Shown: positions 8,993-19,400 of the stretch, one piece after another
Numbering within the stretch: position 1 is the stretch's first letter
Layout of the letters: each line of letters opens with the position of its first letter
NCBI RefSeq assembly: GCF_000379125.1
Contig: NZ_KB900626.1
Span: 1,459,748-1,523,747, forward strand
DNA length: 64,000 nt
Direction: 5' to 3'
Origin: Methylosinus sp. LW4
Lineage (GTDB): Bacteria > Pseudomonadota > Alphaproteobacteria > Rhizobiales > Beijerinckiaceae
Notes under the pieces: model-generated
Database searches by the model: none
Told to the model about the DNA's origin: nothing
What the model saw: only the letters and a program-made list of their open reading frames with translations
Made by a program: the position numbers and the translations under genes

Positions 8993-9352
8993 GTGAGCGA
9001 ACCGATCTACCAGATACCGAACGAAGTCCGCGACTTCGCCGAGAAGAGCGTCGAGCAGGCGCGCAAGGCGTTCGAGGGATTCGCCGGAGCCGCGCATAAG
9101 GCGATCGGCTCCGTCGAGACGACGACCGCCACCTTCCAGGTCGGGGCCAAGGATGTGAGCGCCAAGGCGCTCGGCTACGCCGAAGCCAATGTGAACGCGG
9201 CCTTCGACCTCGCGCAGAAGCTGCTGCGCGCGAAAGACCCCCAGGAAGTGCTCCAGCTGCAAGCGGAGTATGTGAAGAGCCAGGTCGAGGCGATTCAGAC
9301 CCAGGCCAAGGATCTCGGCGCCGCGCTGCAAAAAGCGACGACCGGCAAGTGA
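8993..9352 (+). CDS. phaP: Phasin family protein
   Basis: 119 residues from GTG at 8993, with AAGGAAG 6 nt upstream; in-frame upstream extension is non-conserved. The sequence opens SEPIYQIPNEVRDFAEKSVEQARKAFEGF and continues with amphipathic helices (ALGYAEANVNAAFDLAQKLL, then QLQAEYVKSQVEAIQTQAKDLG), the Phasin_2 pattern of alphaproteobacterial granule-associated proteins. Phasins coat polyhydroxybutyrate granules, control their size and can assist depolymerase or synthase. A dyad like a PhaR site lies upstream and a GC-rich hairpin follows the stop. A second phasin-like gene is next. The second recognised helix has no Cys or aromatic clusters, as usual for the family. Confidence 0.88.
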   Translation: MSEPIYQIPNEVRDFAEKSVEQARKAFEGFAGAAHKAIGSVETTTATFQVGAKDVSAKALGYAEANVNAAFDLAQKLLRAKDPQEVLQLQAEYVKSQVEAIQTQAKDLGAALQKATTGK

Positions 9353-9361
9353 TTTGCCGAC

Positions 9362-9388
9362 GGCGCCGCGCCTTCGGCGCGCGGCGCC
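9362..9388 (+). terminator. GC-rich hairpin after phasin gene
   Basis: Arms GGCGCCGCGCC and GGCGCGCGGCGCC (2-nt bulge) around a TTC loop begin 9 nt after the phasin stop. No T-tract follows, so it may terminate weakly or protect the 3' end of a very abundant mRNA. Confidence 0.45.
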
Positions 9389-9525
9389 TCGACGAAGCGC
9401 GCTGCGGCGCGTCGTGAGTAGAGGCAGCGTCGAGTAGAGCGGCGTTTCCGCGGAGCTTCGAGCGCCGAAGGCGATTCGGGCGCGACATCAAACTGCCGAC
9501 ACCAGCACGAAAGGAGCCCGAAGCG

Positions 9526-10197
9526 ATGGCCACCCATACGAGAGGTTCTTCCAAGCGCCCGACGCCGCCGAAGGAGCCGCCGATCACCCTCAAGGACGCG
9601 CTGGACGACGACGAGCCCGAGACGGCCCCGCTGGAGGCTGCGTCGCCCGTCGAGATCGACGCCGTCGCCGCCGCTCTGGAGGCCGCCGAGATCGAGGCCG
9701 TGACCGCGGCGCTGGAGCCTGTCGAGCTGGCGCTGACGCCGGCGGAGCCCGCCGCCATCGATGTCCCTACCGAGACCGCGCCGGAGCCCGTTTTCGACAT
9801 TGCGCCGGAGCCAGCGCTCGAGACTGTGGCTGAGCCTGTCCTCGAGACGATCGCGGAGCCCGTCCTCGATGTCGTCGCAGAGCCGATCTCCGAGGCTCCG
9901 GCCGCGCCCGTGGCCATCATCGCCGCGACGATCGAAGCCGCGCCCGCCAAGGCCGAGCCGCTCGACCCGAGCCTTTGGTCGCTGAAGACTTTCGATCTCG
10001 TGAATGAGAACGCCGCCGCCGTCCTCGATCTGGCGCTGGCCCTCGGTCAGGCGCGCTCGGTGGGCGACGCGCTGGAGGCGCAATCGCGCTTCGCGAGCGA
10101 GCGCTACACGACTTTCCTCAAGCGCGCCAATGAGCTGGTGGAATTGTCGAGCCGCTGGTCGCCCTTCCGCTTCGCCGTCTCCGCCTTTGTGGCGTGA
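9526..10197 (+). CDS. Phasin-like protein with long acidic Pro/Ala/Glu-rich N-terminal region
   Basis: 223 residues; AAAGGAG lies 9 nt before ATG. Residues ~1-145 are low complexity with repeated units of the type EPVLETIAEPVLDVVAEP, strongly acidic and hydrophobic-alternating. Residues ~146-223 (SLKTFDLVNENAAAVLDLALAL then RFASERYTTFLKRANELVELS) match the Phasin_2-type helical pair. The gene is 173 nt after the first phasin and ends against the convergent aroE with a shared hairpin. A granule-surface role is inferred from the C-terminal half and from the neighbour; the repeat region may extend from the granule or bind partners. No dyad like the one at 8845 precedes it, so it may depend on read-through or another promoter. 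Confidence 0.7.
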   Translation: MATHTRGSSKRPTPPKEPPITLKDALDDDEPETAPLEAASPVEIDAVAAALEAAEIEAVTAALEPVELALTPAEPAAIDVPTETAPEPVFDIAPEPALETVAEPVLETIAEPVLDVVAEPISEAPAAPVAIIAATIEAAPAKAEPLDPSLWSLKTFDLVNENAAAVLDLALALGQARSVGDALEAQSRFASERYTTFLKRANELVELSSRWSPFRFAVSAFVA

Positions 10198-10210
10198 GCC
10201 CCGCGAAAAT

Positions 10211-10243
10211 GCTCCTCGCCCGGCCGAATGCGCCGGGCGGAGC
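10211..10243. terminator. Hairpin between convergent phasin-like gene and aroE
   Basis: Arms GCTCCtcGCCCGGC and GCCGGGCGGAGC pair with a 2-nt bulge and a 7-nt loop in the 56-nt gap between two convergent stops. A bidirectional terminator is the simple reading; no clear T-tract. Confidence 0.5.
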
Positions 10244-10253
10244 GCTCTGATCC

Positions 10254-11096
10254 CTACAGCGTCGCCTCGATCAGCGCGCGCAGCTCCGGCGTCGCCTCCG
10301 GCATGACGCCGAACCAGTCGCGGAACGCCGGCCGCGCCTGATGAATCAGCATGCCGAGCCCATCGACAGCGACATTGCCGCGGGCGCGGGCCGCGGCCAG
10401 CAGCGGCGTCTCCAGCGGCGCATAGACAATGTCGGAGACGAGCGCTTCCGCCGGCAGGCGATCCAATGGCAGATCGAGCGGCGGCTCGCCCACCATTCCC
10501 TGATTCGTCGTGTTCACCAGCAGGCCGGCGCCGGCGAGGCCCTCGGCGCGCTCCTCCCAGCGATGCGCCGTGACCGGAGCGCCGAAATCCGCTGAGATCT
10601 TCTGCGCCCGCTCGAGCGTGCGGTTGAACAGCCGCACCTCCGCCGCGCCGGAATCGATGAGCCCGGCGATGACCGCCCGCGCCGCCCCGCCCGCGCCGAT
10701 CACCACCGCAGGCCCGGCGTCCGCCCGCCACATGGGCGCGGCGGCGCGCAGCGAGGCGGTGAAGCCGAAGCCGTCGTAATTTCGGCCGACGAGCGTTCCG
10801 TCCTCCTCCACCACCACGCAATTGACCGCGCCGATGCGCGTCGCGCTGGCGTCGAGGACATCGACGATGGCGAGCGCCGCCTCCTTATGCGGAATGGTGA
10901 GATTGCAGCCCGAGAAATTCAGCGCCGGCAGAGCGCGCAGCGCCGCCGCGAGCCGCCCCGGCTCTATGGCGAGCGGCGCATAGGCCCCGGCGAGGCCATA
11001 GCGGGCGAGCCAGTAATTGTGGATTTTGGGCGAGCGCGAATGCGAGATCGGCCAGCCCATCACGCCGGCGAGGAGAAAGCGGTCCTGCCCATGCAT
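10254..11096 (-). CDS. aroE: Shikimate dehydrogenase (NADP)
   Basis: 280 residues from MHGQDRFLLAGVMGWP; the open frame continues upstream into bioB but this ATG fits the family. It contains the shikimate-binding start GWPISHSRSPKIHN, the catalytic Lys in NLTIPHKEAAL, the Asp in NYDGFGF, and the NADP-binding loop VIGAGGAARAVIAGL followed by NRT (the NRTxxR/K phosphate-contacting segment). It reduces 3-dehydroshikimate to shikimate in aromatic amino acid synthesis. It follows bioB by 32 nt on the same strand, so it is likely co-transcribed, although the pathways are unrelated. Confidence 0.93.
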   Translation of the reverse strand: MHGQDRFLLAGVMGWPISHSRSPKIHNYWLARYGLAGAYAPLAIEPGRLAAALRALPALNFSGCNLTIPHKEAALAIVDVLDASATRIGAVNCVVVEEDGTLVGRNYDGFGFTASLRAAAPMWRADAGPAVVIGAGGAARAVIAGLIDSGAAEVRLFNRTLERAQKISADFGAPVTAHRWEERAEGLAGAGLLVNTTNQGMVGEPPLDLPLDRLPAEALVSDIVYAPLETPLLAAARARGNVAVDGLGMLIHQARPAFRDWFGVMPEATPELRALIEATL

Positions 11097-11128
11097 CTGC
11101 TTCTCCCCGCTTTTTCTCCCGCCCGCGC

Positions 11129-12115
11129 CTATTGCTTCGCCGCGCAGGCCCCCTGCCCTTGCGCAGAAAGCGCCGAAAAGAGCGCGGCGTCGGCGTCGAG
11201 GCCGGGATTGCCGGCCGTCAACAGCTTCTCGCCATAGAAGATGGAGTTGGCGCCGGCGACGAGGCACAAGATCTGCGCCTCGCGCGAGAGGCCGGAGCGG
11301 CCGGCGGACAGGCGCACGCGTGATTTCGGCATGAGGATGCGCGTCGTCGCGATCATGCGCACCAGCTCCAGCGAATCCACCGGCGGGCGCCCCTCGAGCG
11401 GCGTGCCCTCTATGGCCGCCAGCGCATTGATCGGCACGCTCTCGGGATGCGGATCGAAGGAGGCGAGAACCTGCAACATATGGGCGCGGTCGCGCACGCT
11501 CTCGCCCATGCCGATAATGCCGCCGCAGCACATTTCTATGCCGGCGCGGCGCACGGCGGCGAGCGTCTGCAGCCGATCCTCATAGGTGCGGGTGGTGACG
11601 ATCTCGCCGTAGAATTCCGGCCCCGTGTCGAGATTATGATTATAGGCGGTGAGGCCCGCCTCCACGAGGCGCTCGGCCTGGCCGTCGTCCAGCATGCCGA
11701 GCGTGACGCAGGCCTCCATCCCGAGAGCCCGCACGCCGCGCACCATATCCAGCACGGCGTCGAAACGCTCGCCCTTGGGCGCCTGCCGCCAGGCCGCGCC
11801 CATGCAGAAGCGATCGGCCCCCGCCTCCTTCGCGCGCGCGGCGGCGTCCAGAACCTCGTCCACCTGCAGCAGCTCGACGCGATCGAGCTTGACCTCGCGG
11901 TGATGCGCAGATTGCGAGCAATAAGAGCAGTTCTCCGGGCAGCCGCCTGTCTTGATGCTGAGCAGCGCCGCCTTCTGCACGTCATTGGGATCGAAGAAGC
12001 GGCTGTGCAGCGCGCTCGCCCGCGCGATCAGCTCGAGCAGAGGCGCGTCGTGGATGGCGACGATCTCCTCCAGCGTCCAATCGTGACGGAGAGTGAAATC
12101 GGCGGGAGCGTTCAT
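11129..12115 (-). CDS. bioB: Biotin synthase
   Basis: 328 residues. The radical-SAM motif [10 protein letters not shown] gives Cys59, Cys63 and Cys66 for the SAM-binding 4Fe-4S cluster. Other BioB blocks are [33 protein letters not shown] and the C-terminal [14 protein letters not shown]. The enzyme inserts sulphur into dethiobiotin using the auxiliary 2Fe-2S cluster as sulphur donor. The other bio genes are not in the window. It lies between a small membrane protein gene (27 nt upstream) and aroE. Biotin would be needed by acyl-CoA carboxylases; the PxpBC neighbours further off are not biotin enzymes. Confidence 0.96.
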   Translation of the reverse strand: MNAPADFTLRHDWTLEEIVAIHDAPLLELIARASALHSRFFDPNDVQKAALLSIKTGGCPENCSYCSQSAHHREVKLDRVELLQVDEVLDAAARAKEAGADRFCMGAAWRQAPKGERFDAVLDMVRGVRALGMEACVTLGMLDDGQAERLVEAGLTAYNHNLDTGPEFYGEIVTTRTYEDRLQTLAAVRRAGIEMCCGGIIGMGESVRDRAHMLQVLASFDPHPESVPINALAAIEGTPLEGRPPVDSLELVRMIATTRILMPKSRVRLSAGRSGLSREAQILCLVAGANSIFYGEKLLTAGNPGLDADAALFSALSAQGQGACAAKQ

Positions 12116-12142
12116 CGATCAGAGCCTCTCTGCGGCGTGGTT

Positions 12143-12685
12143 TCAGCGCGACTTTTTGGCGACGCGGCGCTCATTGCGCGTGAGCGGACGCTGCGGCTCC
12201 TCTTCCTCGCCGCCGGCGCCGGAAGGCGCGGAGGGCCGCGGCTTGCGCTGGAGCTGCGGATCGGCGCCGCGCAGAATGGCATAGACGACATAAGCGGCGA
12301 CGGCCAGATCGAAACCGGTGAGGCCGAGCGTGAACCACGCCGGCGTGAACTCCGAGCCCGTGCCGAGATAATGGAACTGCAAATGCCAGAAGGGATGCAG
12401 AGCGAAGCCGATGGCGAGCCACCAGGGCGAGCCGACGAGGCCCAGCAGCCCGAAGGAGCCGAAAATAGCGAGGCCGGTCATTTCGATGCCGAACCAGGCC
12501 TTTGCATTGTCCGAGGCGAAGGCGAAACCGACATAGAGCGCAGCGGTGGCAATGAGCCCATAGGCCAGCGCGCGGCGGGAGCCCGCCTGCGGATAACGCT
12601 CCGACCAGCGCGCGAAAAAGGCGAAAGCCACGCCGATGAGCGCGCCGACGGCGGCGGGAATCAGAATCGAGGACGCGTCTTCCAT
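12143..12685 (-). CDS. Uncharacterised polytopic membrane protein
   Basis: 180 residues from MEDASSILIPAAVG; a longer open frame lacks support. Four or five hydrophobic segments are visible (for example IPAAVGALIGVAFAFF, GLIATAALYVGFAFA, GLAIFGSFGLLGLVG, FTLGLTGFDLAVAAYVVYAI), with a conserved-looking loop ALHPFWHLQFHYLG containing three His. The tail (about 35 residues) is cytoplasmic-type, rich in Arg, Lys, Glu and Pro. It is the first gene of a probable unit with bioB and aroE. I cannot name the family. A transport role for biotin precursors would be pure guesswork. Confidence 0.65.
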   Translation of the reverse strand: MEDASSILIPAAVGALIGVAFAFFARWSERYPQAGSRRALAYGLIATAALYVGFAFASDNAKAWFGIEMTGLAIFGSFGLLGLVGSPWWLAIGFALHPFWHLQFHYLGTGSEFTPAWFTLGLTGFDLAVAAYVVYAILRGADPQLQRKPRPSAPSGAGGEEEEPQRPLTRNERRVAKKSR

Positions 12686-12850
12686 GGTCGTGAGCTCACT
12701 GAGGGTACGGCCGCAGCGAGGTCTATAAGTCGGACCGGCGGAGGCGACAAGGGAGGGGGCGGGCGGCGTCGGACGCCGGCCCTTCCGGCGCTCCCCTCGT
12801 TTTCCACGCAAGGTATGATAAAGTATGACTCTCTCGAAAAGGAGGCGCCC

Positions 12851-13138
12851 GTGGCCGAGATCGAACGTCTCACCATTACATTGCCGTCCGACATGGCCTC
12901 CGTGGTCAAGAGCGCGGTCGCGGTCGGCGACTACGCCTCGACCAGCGAGGTCGTCCGCGAAGCCATTCGTGACTGGAAAATAAAGCGCGCCCTGCAGCTT
13001 CAGGAGCTGGCCGCGTTGAAGGCGGAGATAGACAAAGGGCTCGCCGACGTCGCGGCAGGCCGGGTGAAAAAATTCGACGCAGAATCCATCATTGCGCGTG
13101 GGAGGAAATTATTGGCGAGCCGCTCTCCCTCCGTCTGA
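12851..13138 (+). CDS. ParD/CopG-type ribbon-helix-helix antitoxin
   Basis: 95 residues from GTG, chosen because AAGGAGG lies 5 nt upstream; an in-frame ATG at 12815 has no good ribosome site. IERLTITLPSDMASVVKSAV then GDYASTSEVVREAIRDWKIKRAL is the ParD ribbon-helix-helix pattern (beta strand, then two helices) that binds operator DNA as a dimer. The rest (about 55-95) would wrap the toxin. The toxin frame overlaps its 3' end by 28 nt. Family knowledge: ParD neutralises ParE and represses the operon. An AT-rich patch around 12811-12835 may be the promoter. Confidence 0.82.
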   Translation: MAEIERLTITLPSDMASVVKSAVAVGDYASTSEVVREAIRDWKIKRALQLQELAALKAEIDKGLADVAAGRVKKFDAESIIARGRKLLASRSPSV

Positions 13139-13431
13139 CCGATGCGGCGGAAGCCGACCTGGCCGAAATCTGGGCTCATATCGCTTCCGACTCGGAAGCC
13201 TCAGCGACACGGCTGCTCCGGGAGATCGAGACGAGTTGCTCTGGATTGCTCGACTTTCCTTTCGCAGGAGTTTCGCGCGAGCGACTGGCGCGCGGTCTCC
13301 GTGCGACGTTCAAAGGCAATTATGTGATCTATTACGCCGTGACCACGGCCGAGGTCGTCATCGTGCGCGTGCTGCACGGCGCGCGTGACGCCGCTGCGAT
13401 CGCCGAGCACGGGGGATTTTCGACTCTTTGA
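13111..13431 (+). CDS. ParE/RelE-type toxin, apparently with an ATT start codon
   Basis: 106 residues if read from ATT at 13111. The frame carries the ParE pattern: LRLTDAAEADLAEIWAHIA, then a middle helix and RGLRATFKGNYVIYYAV...VVIVRVLHGARD. The last part (YVIYYAV, VRVLHGARD) is diagnostic of the ParE/RelE fold. No ATG, GTG or TTG occurs in this frame between the upstream region and TTG at 13246, which would remove the first third of the fold. GGAGGA at 13101-13106 is ideally placed for ATT at 13111 (4 nt gap); ATT at 13108 and CTG at 13135 are alternatives. ParE proteins poison DNA gyrase. A broken toxin or a sequencing error is possible but the frame is otherwise intact. Confidence 0.7.
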   Translation: MGEPLSLRLTDAAEADLAEIWAHIASDSEASATRLLREIETSCSGLLDFPFAGVSRERLARGLRATFKGNYVIYYAVTTAEVVIVRVLHGARDAAAIAEHGGFSTL

Positions 13432-13589
13432 TCTGCGCCCCGGCCCCGAACGCCGCCTTAGTTTCGAAAGCCGAGCTCGGGCCGGTTCGCTCTCCCCCTC
13501 GCCCCACATCGCCTCCGGTCCAAAATCTGCTATAGCTCGCCAGACCTACCGCGCCGCATGGCGCCCCCGCTCGAGGATCGACGCCCCCT

Positions 13590-16349
13590 ATGCAAGTCGA
13601 AACAGACGCCGCCAATTCCAGCTCCTCCGCTCTGCTCGACGATCAGTCGCTGCTCGCCGATATTCGCCTGCTCGGCCGCCTGCTGGGCGACACGGTGCGC
13701 GAGCAGGAGGGCGTCGCCGCCTTCGAGCGCATAGAGACGATCCGCCGCCTCTCGGTGGCCGTCAGCCGCAATGGCGACATGGAGGCCGATCACAAGCTCG
13801 ATGCGCTGCTGCGCTCGCTCTCGGCGAGCGAGGCGGTGACGGTCATCCGCGCTTTCAGCTATTTCTCGCATCTCGCCAATATCGCCGAGGATCTGCATCC
13901 GCTGCAGGGCGACGAGGCCTCCGGCGCGCCGAGCCTCGCCAACACCTTCGCCCATTTGCGCAAGGCCTCGATCGGCCCCGGCAAGGTGGCGCAAGTGCTC
14001 TCCAATGGCTGGGTCTCGCCCGTGCTCACCGCGCATCCGACCGAGGTGCGGCGCAAGAGCCTGCTCGACGCCGAGCACGCCATCTCCGCTCTGCTGCAAG
14101 CGCGCCCACATGCGCGCAACAAGGCCGAGCTCGCCCGCAACGAGCTGCAATTGCGCGCCCGCGTCTCGCAGCTGTGGCAGACGGAGCTGCTGCGGCAGGC
14201 TCGGCTCACCGTGCGCGACGAGATCGCCAACACGCTGAGCTATTATCGCAGCACCTTCCTGCGCCAGATTCCGCTGCTCTACGCCGACATCGAAGAGCGC
14301 CTCGGCGGCTTGCGCATTCCGCCCTTTCTGCGCATGGGCACATGGGTCGGCGGCGATCGCGACGGCAACCCCAATGTGCGCGCCGAATCGCTCGCCAATG
14401 CGCTGCGCATGCAGAGCGAGACGGCGCTGCGCTTCTATCTCACCGAGGTGCATGAGCTCGGCGCCGAGCTGTCCATCTCGCGCCGCTACGCCGGCTGCAG
14501 CCAGGCGCTCGAGCAGCTCGCGGCGCGCTCCGGCGACGACAATCCGCATCGCGACGACGAGCCCTATCGCCGCGCGCTGATCGGCGTCTACGCCCGCCTC
14601 GCCGCGACGCTCGAGGAGCTGACCGGCCAGCAGGCGCAGCGCCATGCGCGGGCGCCCGGCGCGCCCTATTCCGACGCGCGCGCTTTTCTCGCCGATCTCG
14701 AGATCGTCGACGATTCGCTGCGCTGCCATCACAGCGACGTGATCGCGACGCAGCGGCTCGAGCCGCTGATCCGCGCGGCGGAAGTCTTCGGCTTTCATCT
14801 CGCCACTGTCGATCTGCGGCAGAGCTCCGACCGTCACGAGGAGACCATCGCCGCTCTGCTGCGCGAGGCGCGCGTCGCGCCCGACTACGCCGCTTTAACG
14901 GAAGAGGAGAAGCGCGCGCTGCTGCTGAAGCTGCTCAGCGATCCGCGGCCGGTGCGGCTCGTCGACGCCGCCTATTCCGAAGATGTGGCGAGCGAGCTGG
15001 CGATCTTCGAGCGCGCGGCGGAGATGCGCAAGACCTATGGCCACGAGTCGATCCGCCATTACATCGTCAGCCATACGGAGACGGTGAGCGATCTGCTCGA
15101 GGTGCTGCTGCTGCAGAAGGAATGCGGCATGATGCGCGGCACGCTCGATCCGCGCGACGCCAATATCGTCGCCGCCGATCTCATCATCGTGCCTTTGTTC
15201 GAGACGATCGGCGATCTGCGCAACGCCGCCGTCATCATGCGCGAATTCTATGCGCTGCCCGGAATCGTCAAGCTCGTCACCAATTCCGGCGCGCAGCAGG
15301 ACATCATGCTGGGCTATTCGGACAGCAACAAGGACGGCGGCATTCTCGCCAGCATTTGGGAGCTCTATCGCGCCTCCACCGCGCTCGCGGATTTCTTCTC
15401 GGGCCTTCCGTCGATCGCCATGCGACTCTTCCACGGCCGCGGCGGCACGGTGGGACGCGGCGGCGGACCGAGCTATGACGCCATTCTCGCGCAGCCGCCC
15501 GGCACGGTGAACGGGCAAATCCGCCTCACCGAGCAAGGCGAGGTGATCGCGGCGAAATACGCCAATCCGCAGATCGGCCGCATCAATCTCGAGCTGCTGG
15601 TCGCCGCGACGCTCGAGGCGACGCTGCTCTCGCACAGCAAGGCGCCGCCGCCGGAATTCCTCGAGGTGGCGGAACAGCTCGCGCAATGGGGCATGGACGC
15701 CTATCGCGGCCTCGTCTACGAGACGCCCGATTTCGTCGACTATTTCTTCGCCTCGACGCCGATCTCCGAGATCGCCTCGCTCAACATCGGCTCGCGGCCG
15801 GCCTCGCGCAAGCCCTCGCGCAAGATCGAGGATTTACGCGCCATTCCGTGGAGCTTCTCTTGGGGTCAGGCGCGTCTCGCTCTGCCCGGCTGGTACGGCT
15901 TCGGCTCGGCGATCGCGCGCTTCCGCGAGGGCGACGACGGAACCAAGCTCGAGCTGCTGAAGCGCATGTATCGCGAATGGCCTTTCTTCCGCACGCTTCT
16001 GTCGAACATCGACATGATCCTGTCGAAGACAGATCTCTCGATCGCGCGTCACTATGCGGGGCTGGTGCAGGATCACGCGCTCGCCGACCGCATCTATGGG
16101 GAGATAGAGGCGGAGTGGAGCAGAGCCAACGCCGCGCTCGCCGATCTCACCGGATCGAGCGAGCGTCTCGCCGACAATCCGGCGCTGGCGCGCTCGCTGC
16201 ACCATCGCTTCCCCTACATCGCGCCGCTCAACTATCTGCAGGTGGAGCTCATTCGCCGCTTCCGTGGCGGCCAGACCGGCGACGACATCCGCCAGGGCAT
16301 TCTCATGTCCATAAATGGCGTCGCCGCGGGCCTGCGCAACACGGGGTGA
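13590..16349 (+). CDS. ppc: Phosphoenolpyruvate carboxylase
   Basis: 919 residues, full length. Catalytic motifs are all present: [15 protein letters not shown] with the essential His, [38 protein letters not shown], the Lys/Arg-containing [26 protein letters not shown] and the C-terminal GLRNTG. The enzyme fixes bicarbonate on PEP to give oxaloacetate. In type II methanotrophs and other serine-cycle methylotrophs this is the CO2-fixing step of formaldehyde assimilation, in keeping with the formate dehydrogenase and pmoC genes in this window. It stands alone, 158 nt after the toxin gene; no other serine-cycle gene (mcl, mtk, sga) is adjacent. Confidence 0.97.
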   Translation: MQVETDAANSSSSALLDDQSLLADIRLLGRLLGDTVREQEGVAAFERIETIRRLSVAVSRNGDMEADHKLDALLRSLSASEAVTVIRAFSYFSHLANIAEDLHPLQGDEASGAPSLANTFAHLRKASIGPGKVAQVLSNGWVSPVLTAHPTEVRRKSLLDAEHAISALLQARPHARNKAELARNELQLRARVSQLWQTELLRQARLTVRDEIANTLSYYRSTFLRQIPLLYADIEERLGGLRIPPFLRMGTWVGGDRDGNPNVRAESLANALRMQSETALRFYLTEVHELGAELSISRRYAGCSQALEQLAARSGDDNPHRDDEPYRRALIGVYARLAATLEELTGQQAQRHARAPGAPYSDARAFLADLEIVDDSLRCHHSDVIATQRLEPLIRAAEVFGFHLATVDLRQSSDRHEETIAALLREARVAPDYAALTEEEKRALLLKLLSDPRPVRLVDAAYSEDVASELAIFERAAEMRKTYGHESIRHYIVSHTETVSDLLEVLLLQKECGMMRGTLDPRDANIVAADLIIVPLFETIGDLRNAAVIMREFYALPGIVKLVTNSGAQQDIMLGYSDSNKDGGILASIWELYRASTALADFFSGLPSIAMRLFHGRGGTVGRGGGPSYDAILAQPPGTVNGQIRLTEQGEVIAAKYANPQIGRINLELLVAATLEATLLSHSKAPPPEFLEVAEQLAQWGMDAYRGLVYETPDFVDYFFASTPISEIASLNIGSRPASRKPSRKIEDLRAIPWSFSWGQARLALPGWYGFGSAIARFREGDDGTKLELLKRMYREWPFFRTLLSNIDMILSKTDLSIARHYAGLVQDHALADRIYGEIEAEWSRANAALADLTGSSERLADNPALARSLHHRFPYIAPLNYLQVELIRRFRGGQTGDDIRQGILMSINGVAAGLRNTG

Positions 16350-16437
16350 ACAGAAGTGGGCGACATTGCGGCGCCGTCGTCAAACCGTCATGCGCCGCCG
16401 CCATTAGGGGTTCCGATTCAGCTGGAACGGAACCGCA

Positions 16438-19400
16438 ATGTCGCCTCTTCTCTCGCGCGTCAGCCCTCTCGCTCTTCTCGCCTCTCTCTCGCTCTCCCCG
16501 GCGGCCGTCGCAGCGGACATCAACGTCCCGGCCAATACGACCGTCTCCGGCCAGAAGACATTCGGCGGCGCCGACAAGATCACCGTTGGCGCCGGCGGCA
16601 AGCTCACCTCCTCCGCCAATCCGACGCTGAATCAGACGTCGACCTCCACCGGCGTCTCCATCGACAATTTCGGCACGATCGAATCGACCGGAACAGGAAC
16701 GCGCGCCATCCGCTTCAACAGCGGAACCGCGATGAGCTTCACGCTCACCAATGAGGCGGGCGCGACGATCCAATCGCAGAATGACGCGCTGCAAGTGGGC
16801 ACCGCCGTCGCGTCGGGAACGATCACCGTCAATAATTACGGGCTGATCCAGGCGACGGGCACGGGCTCCAACAATGGCCAGGCGATCGACTTCGGCAATA
16901 TCGTCGCCGGAACGGCCTCCATCACAATCAATAATTTCTCGACCGGCGTGCTGCAGACGGCCGACGCCGACGGCATACGCCCCGGCAACAAAGCCACGGT
17001 GAATAATTACGGCCAGATCATCGGCAATAATTTTCAGACCAGCAGCGGCGCGGATGGAATCGACTTCCAGACCAGCACGGGCGGAACGGTCAATAATTAC
17101 GCCGGCGGCCTGATTTCCGGCGGGCGCCACGGAATCAACATCAGCTATGATCCGACGGCGAATGCGACGACCTCCTCGATCACCGTCACCAATTACGCTG
17201 GCGGTCAGATCATCGGCCGCAACGGTTCGGGCGTCGGCTCCGACGTCGGCGGGACGGTGATCAATTACGGCCTCATCTCGGGCGATATCGACAATATCGC
17301 CGGCGTCGCCAATGGCGACGGCGATGGCGTCGATATCGATTACATCGGCAACATCACCAATTACGGGATCATCCGCGGCACGGGCGCAAAGGGCGTCGGC
17401 TCCGACGGCAAGACCAACACCAGCCAGGGCGTCGCTATCGGCGGCGGCGTCATCGACAATAAGGCCGGCGCGACCATCATCGGCCAGGCGGATGGCATTC
17501 TCGTCGACAATAGCTCGGAAGGGCCGGCCTTCGGCGCAGTGACGATCACCAACGCCGGCACGATCGAGGGCACGACGCGCTACGGAATCTATATCAACAG
17601 CACGCTGAACAATACCATCACCAATTCCGGGACCATCACCGGAGGCGGCGGACAAGCGATCGTCTTCGGCTCCGGCGACGACACGCTGAACATTCGCACC
17701 GGCTCTGTCATCAATGGAACGGTGGACGGCGGCGCAGGCTTCGACCGCATCTCGCTCTCGGGAACCGGGACTTTCGCCGGCGCGATCAATTTCGAGACGC
17801 TGAGCGTCGATGACGGCGTGTGGACGCTCACCGGAACGCAGAGCTATTCGAGCGGCCTCACTGTCGCCAGCGGCGCCGAGCTGGTCGCCGCCGGAACGAT
17901 CGGCAATCTCGTCACCATCGCCGCGGGCGGGCGCGTCTCCGGCGCGGGAACGCTGGGCGCGCTCGATCTTTCCGGCGTCGTCTCGCCGGGCTCGGGCGTC
18001 GGCGCGATCTCGACGCTCACCGTGACCGGCAACGCCACTTTCCGCTCGGGCTCGGTCTATCAGGTAGACGCCAACGCCGCCGGCGCGGCGGATAAGATCG
18101 TCGTCGGCGGAACGGCGGCGCTCGGCGGCGCGGTGCAAGTGACGGCGGCGTCCGGCAATTATGCCCCCGCCACGACCTATTCGATCGTGCAGGCGGCAGG
18201 CGGCGTCAGCGGCTCCTTCGCATCAGTCTCCACCGATCTGGCCTTTTTGACGCCCTCGCTCTCCTATGACGCCAACAACGCCTATCTGACGCTCTCGCGC
18301 AATGGCGTGTTCTTCCAGAGCGTCGCGGCCAATCGCAATCAGCGCGCGGTCGCCGCGGCGCTCGACACGACGCCGACGGCGAGCCCGCTCTTCCTTTCCA
18401 TCGTCGGCAAATCGGCGGCCGGCGCGCGCACGGCATTCGACGGCCTCTCCGGCGAAGGCGTCACGGGCGCGCTGAACGCGGGCCTCGAATCGAACCGCCT
18501 GTTCGGCTCCACGCTCGCAGACGCGGGGCAATTCTGGCGCTCGGGCGAGACGCGCGACGCCAATGGCGTTTCCATTTCCGCGACGACGCCGGCCCTCGGC
18601 TATGCGTCGCTGGAATCGAAGAAGGGTCCGATCGCTCTGCGTCCGACGCAGGAGCCGGCGCGACTCTGGCGGCTGTGGATCTCCGGCTTCGGCCAGAGCG
18701 CGCGCCTCGGCGGCGATGCGGCGCAAGGCTCGGCGACGCAACGCACCAGCCTCGGCGGCGGCGCCATCGGTCTCGATGCGGTCGTGCTCCCCAATCTTCT
18801 GCTCGGCTTCGCGGGCGGCTATAGCGCCGGCGACGCCTCCACCGATCTGCGCTCGACCCATGTGGACACACATGGCTGGCACATCGGCGGCTATGGCGTC
18901 TTCACCTTCGATCCCAATTATATCTCCGCGTCGCTCACCTTCTCCGATTTCGACAATTACTCTCGCCGCTCGGTCTTCGGCCTCGGGACGGGCGAAACCG
19001 CCAATGCGAATTTCGAGAGCCGCGTGCTGCGCGCGCGCGTCGAGATCGGACGCGACGTCGATCTCTTCGGGCTGAGAGCGACGCCCTTCGCGGCTGTCGA
19101 GACGGCGCATATTTGGACCGACGGATTCGCCGAGACGACGGCGGCTTTCCCCGGCTTTGCGGGCCTCGGCGCGCTGACCTTCGCCGCGCGCGAGACGGAG
19201 TCCCTGCCCGTCTATTTCGGCGCGCGCGTCAAGCGCAGCTTCGCGCTCGACAATGGCTGGCGGCTGACGCCCGATCTCTCGCTCGCCTATGTGCATGAAT
19301 TCGAGCCGACGCGCACGCTTCTCGCCTCCTTCGCCTCGACGCCCTCGGCGGCTTTCACCATCGCCGGCGCGCGTCCCGACGAGAACTATCTGCAGGTGAA

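Noticed and set aside
13246-13431. TTG start as the toxin's true beginning
   Set aside because: It would drop the first helix pair of the ParE fold, and there is a better ribosome site in front of the upstream ATT.
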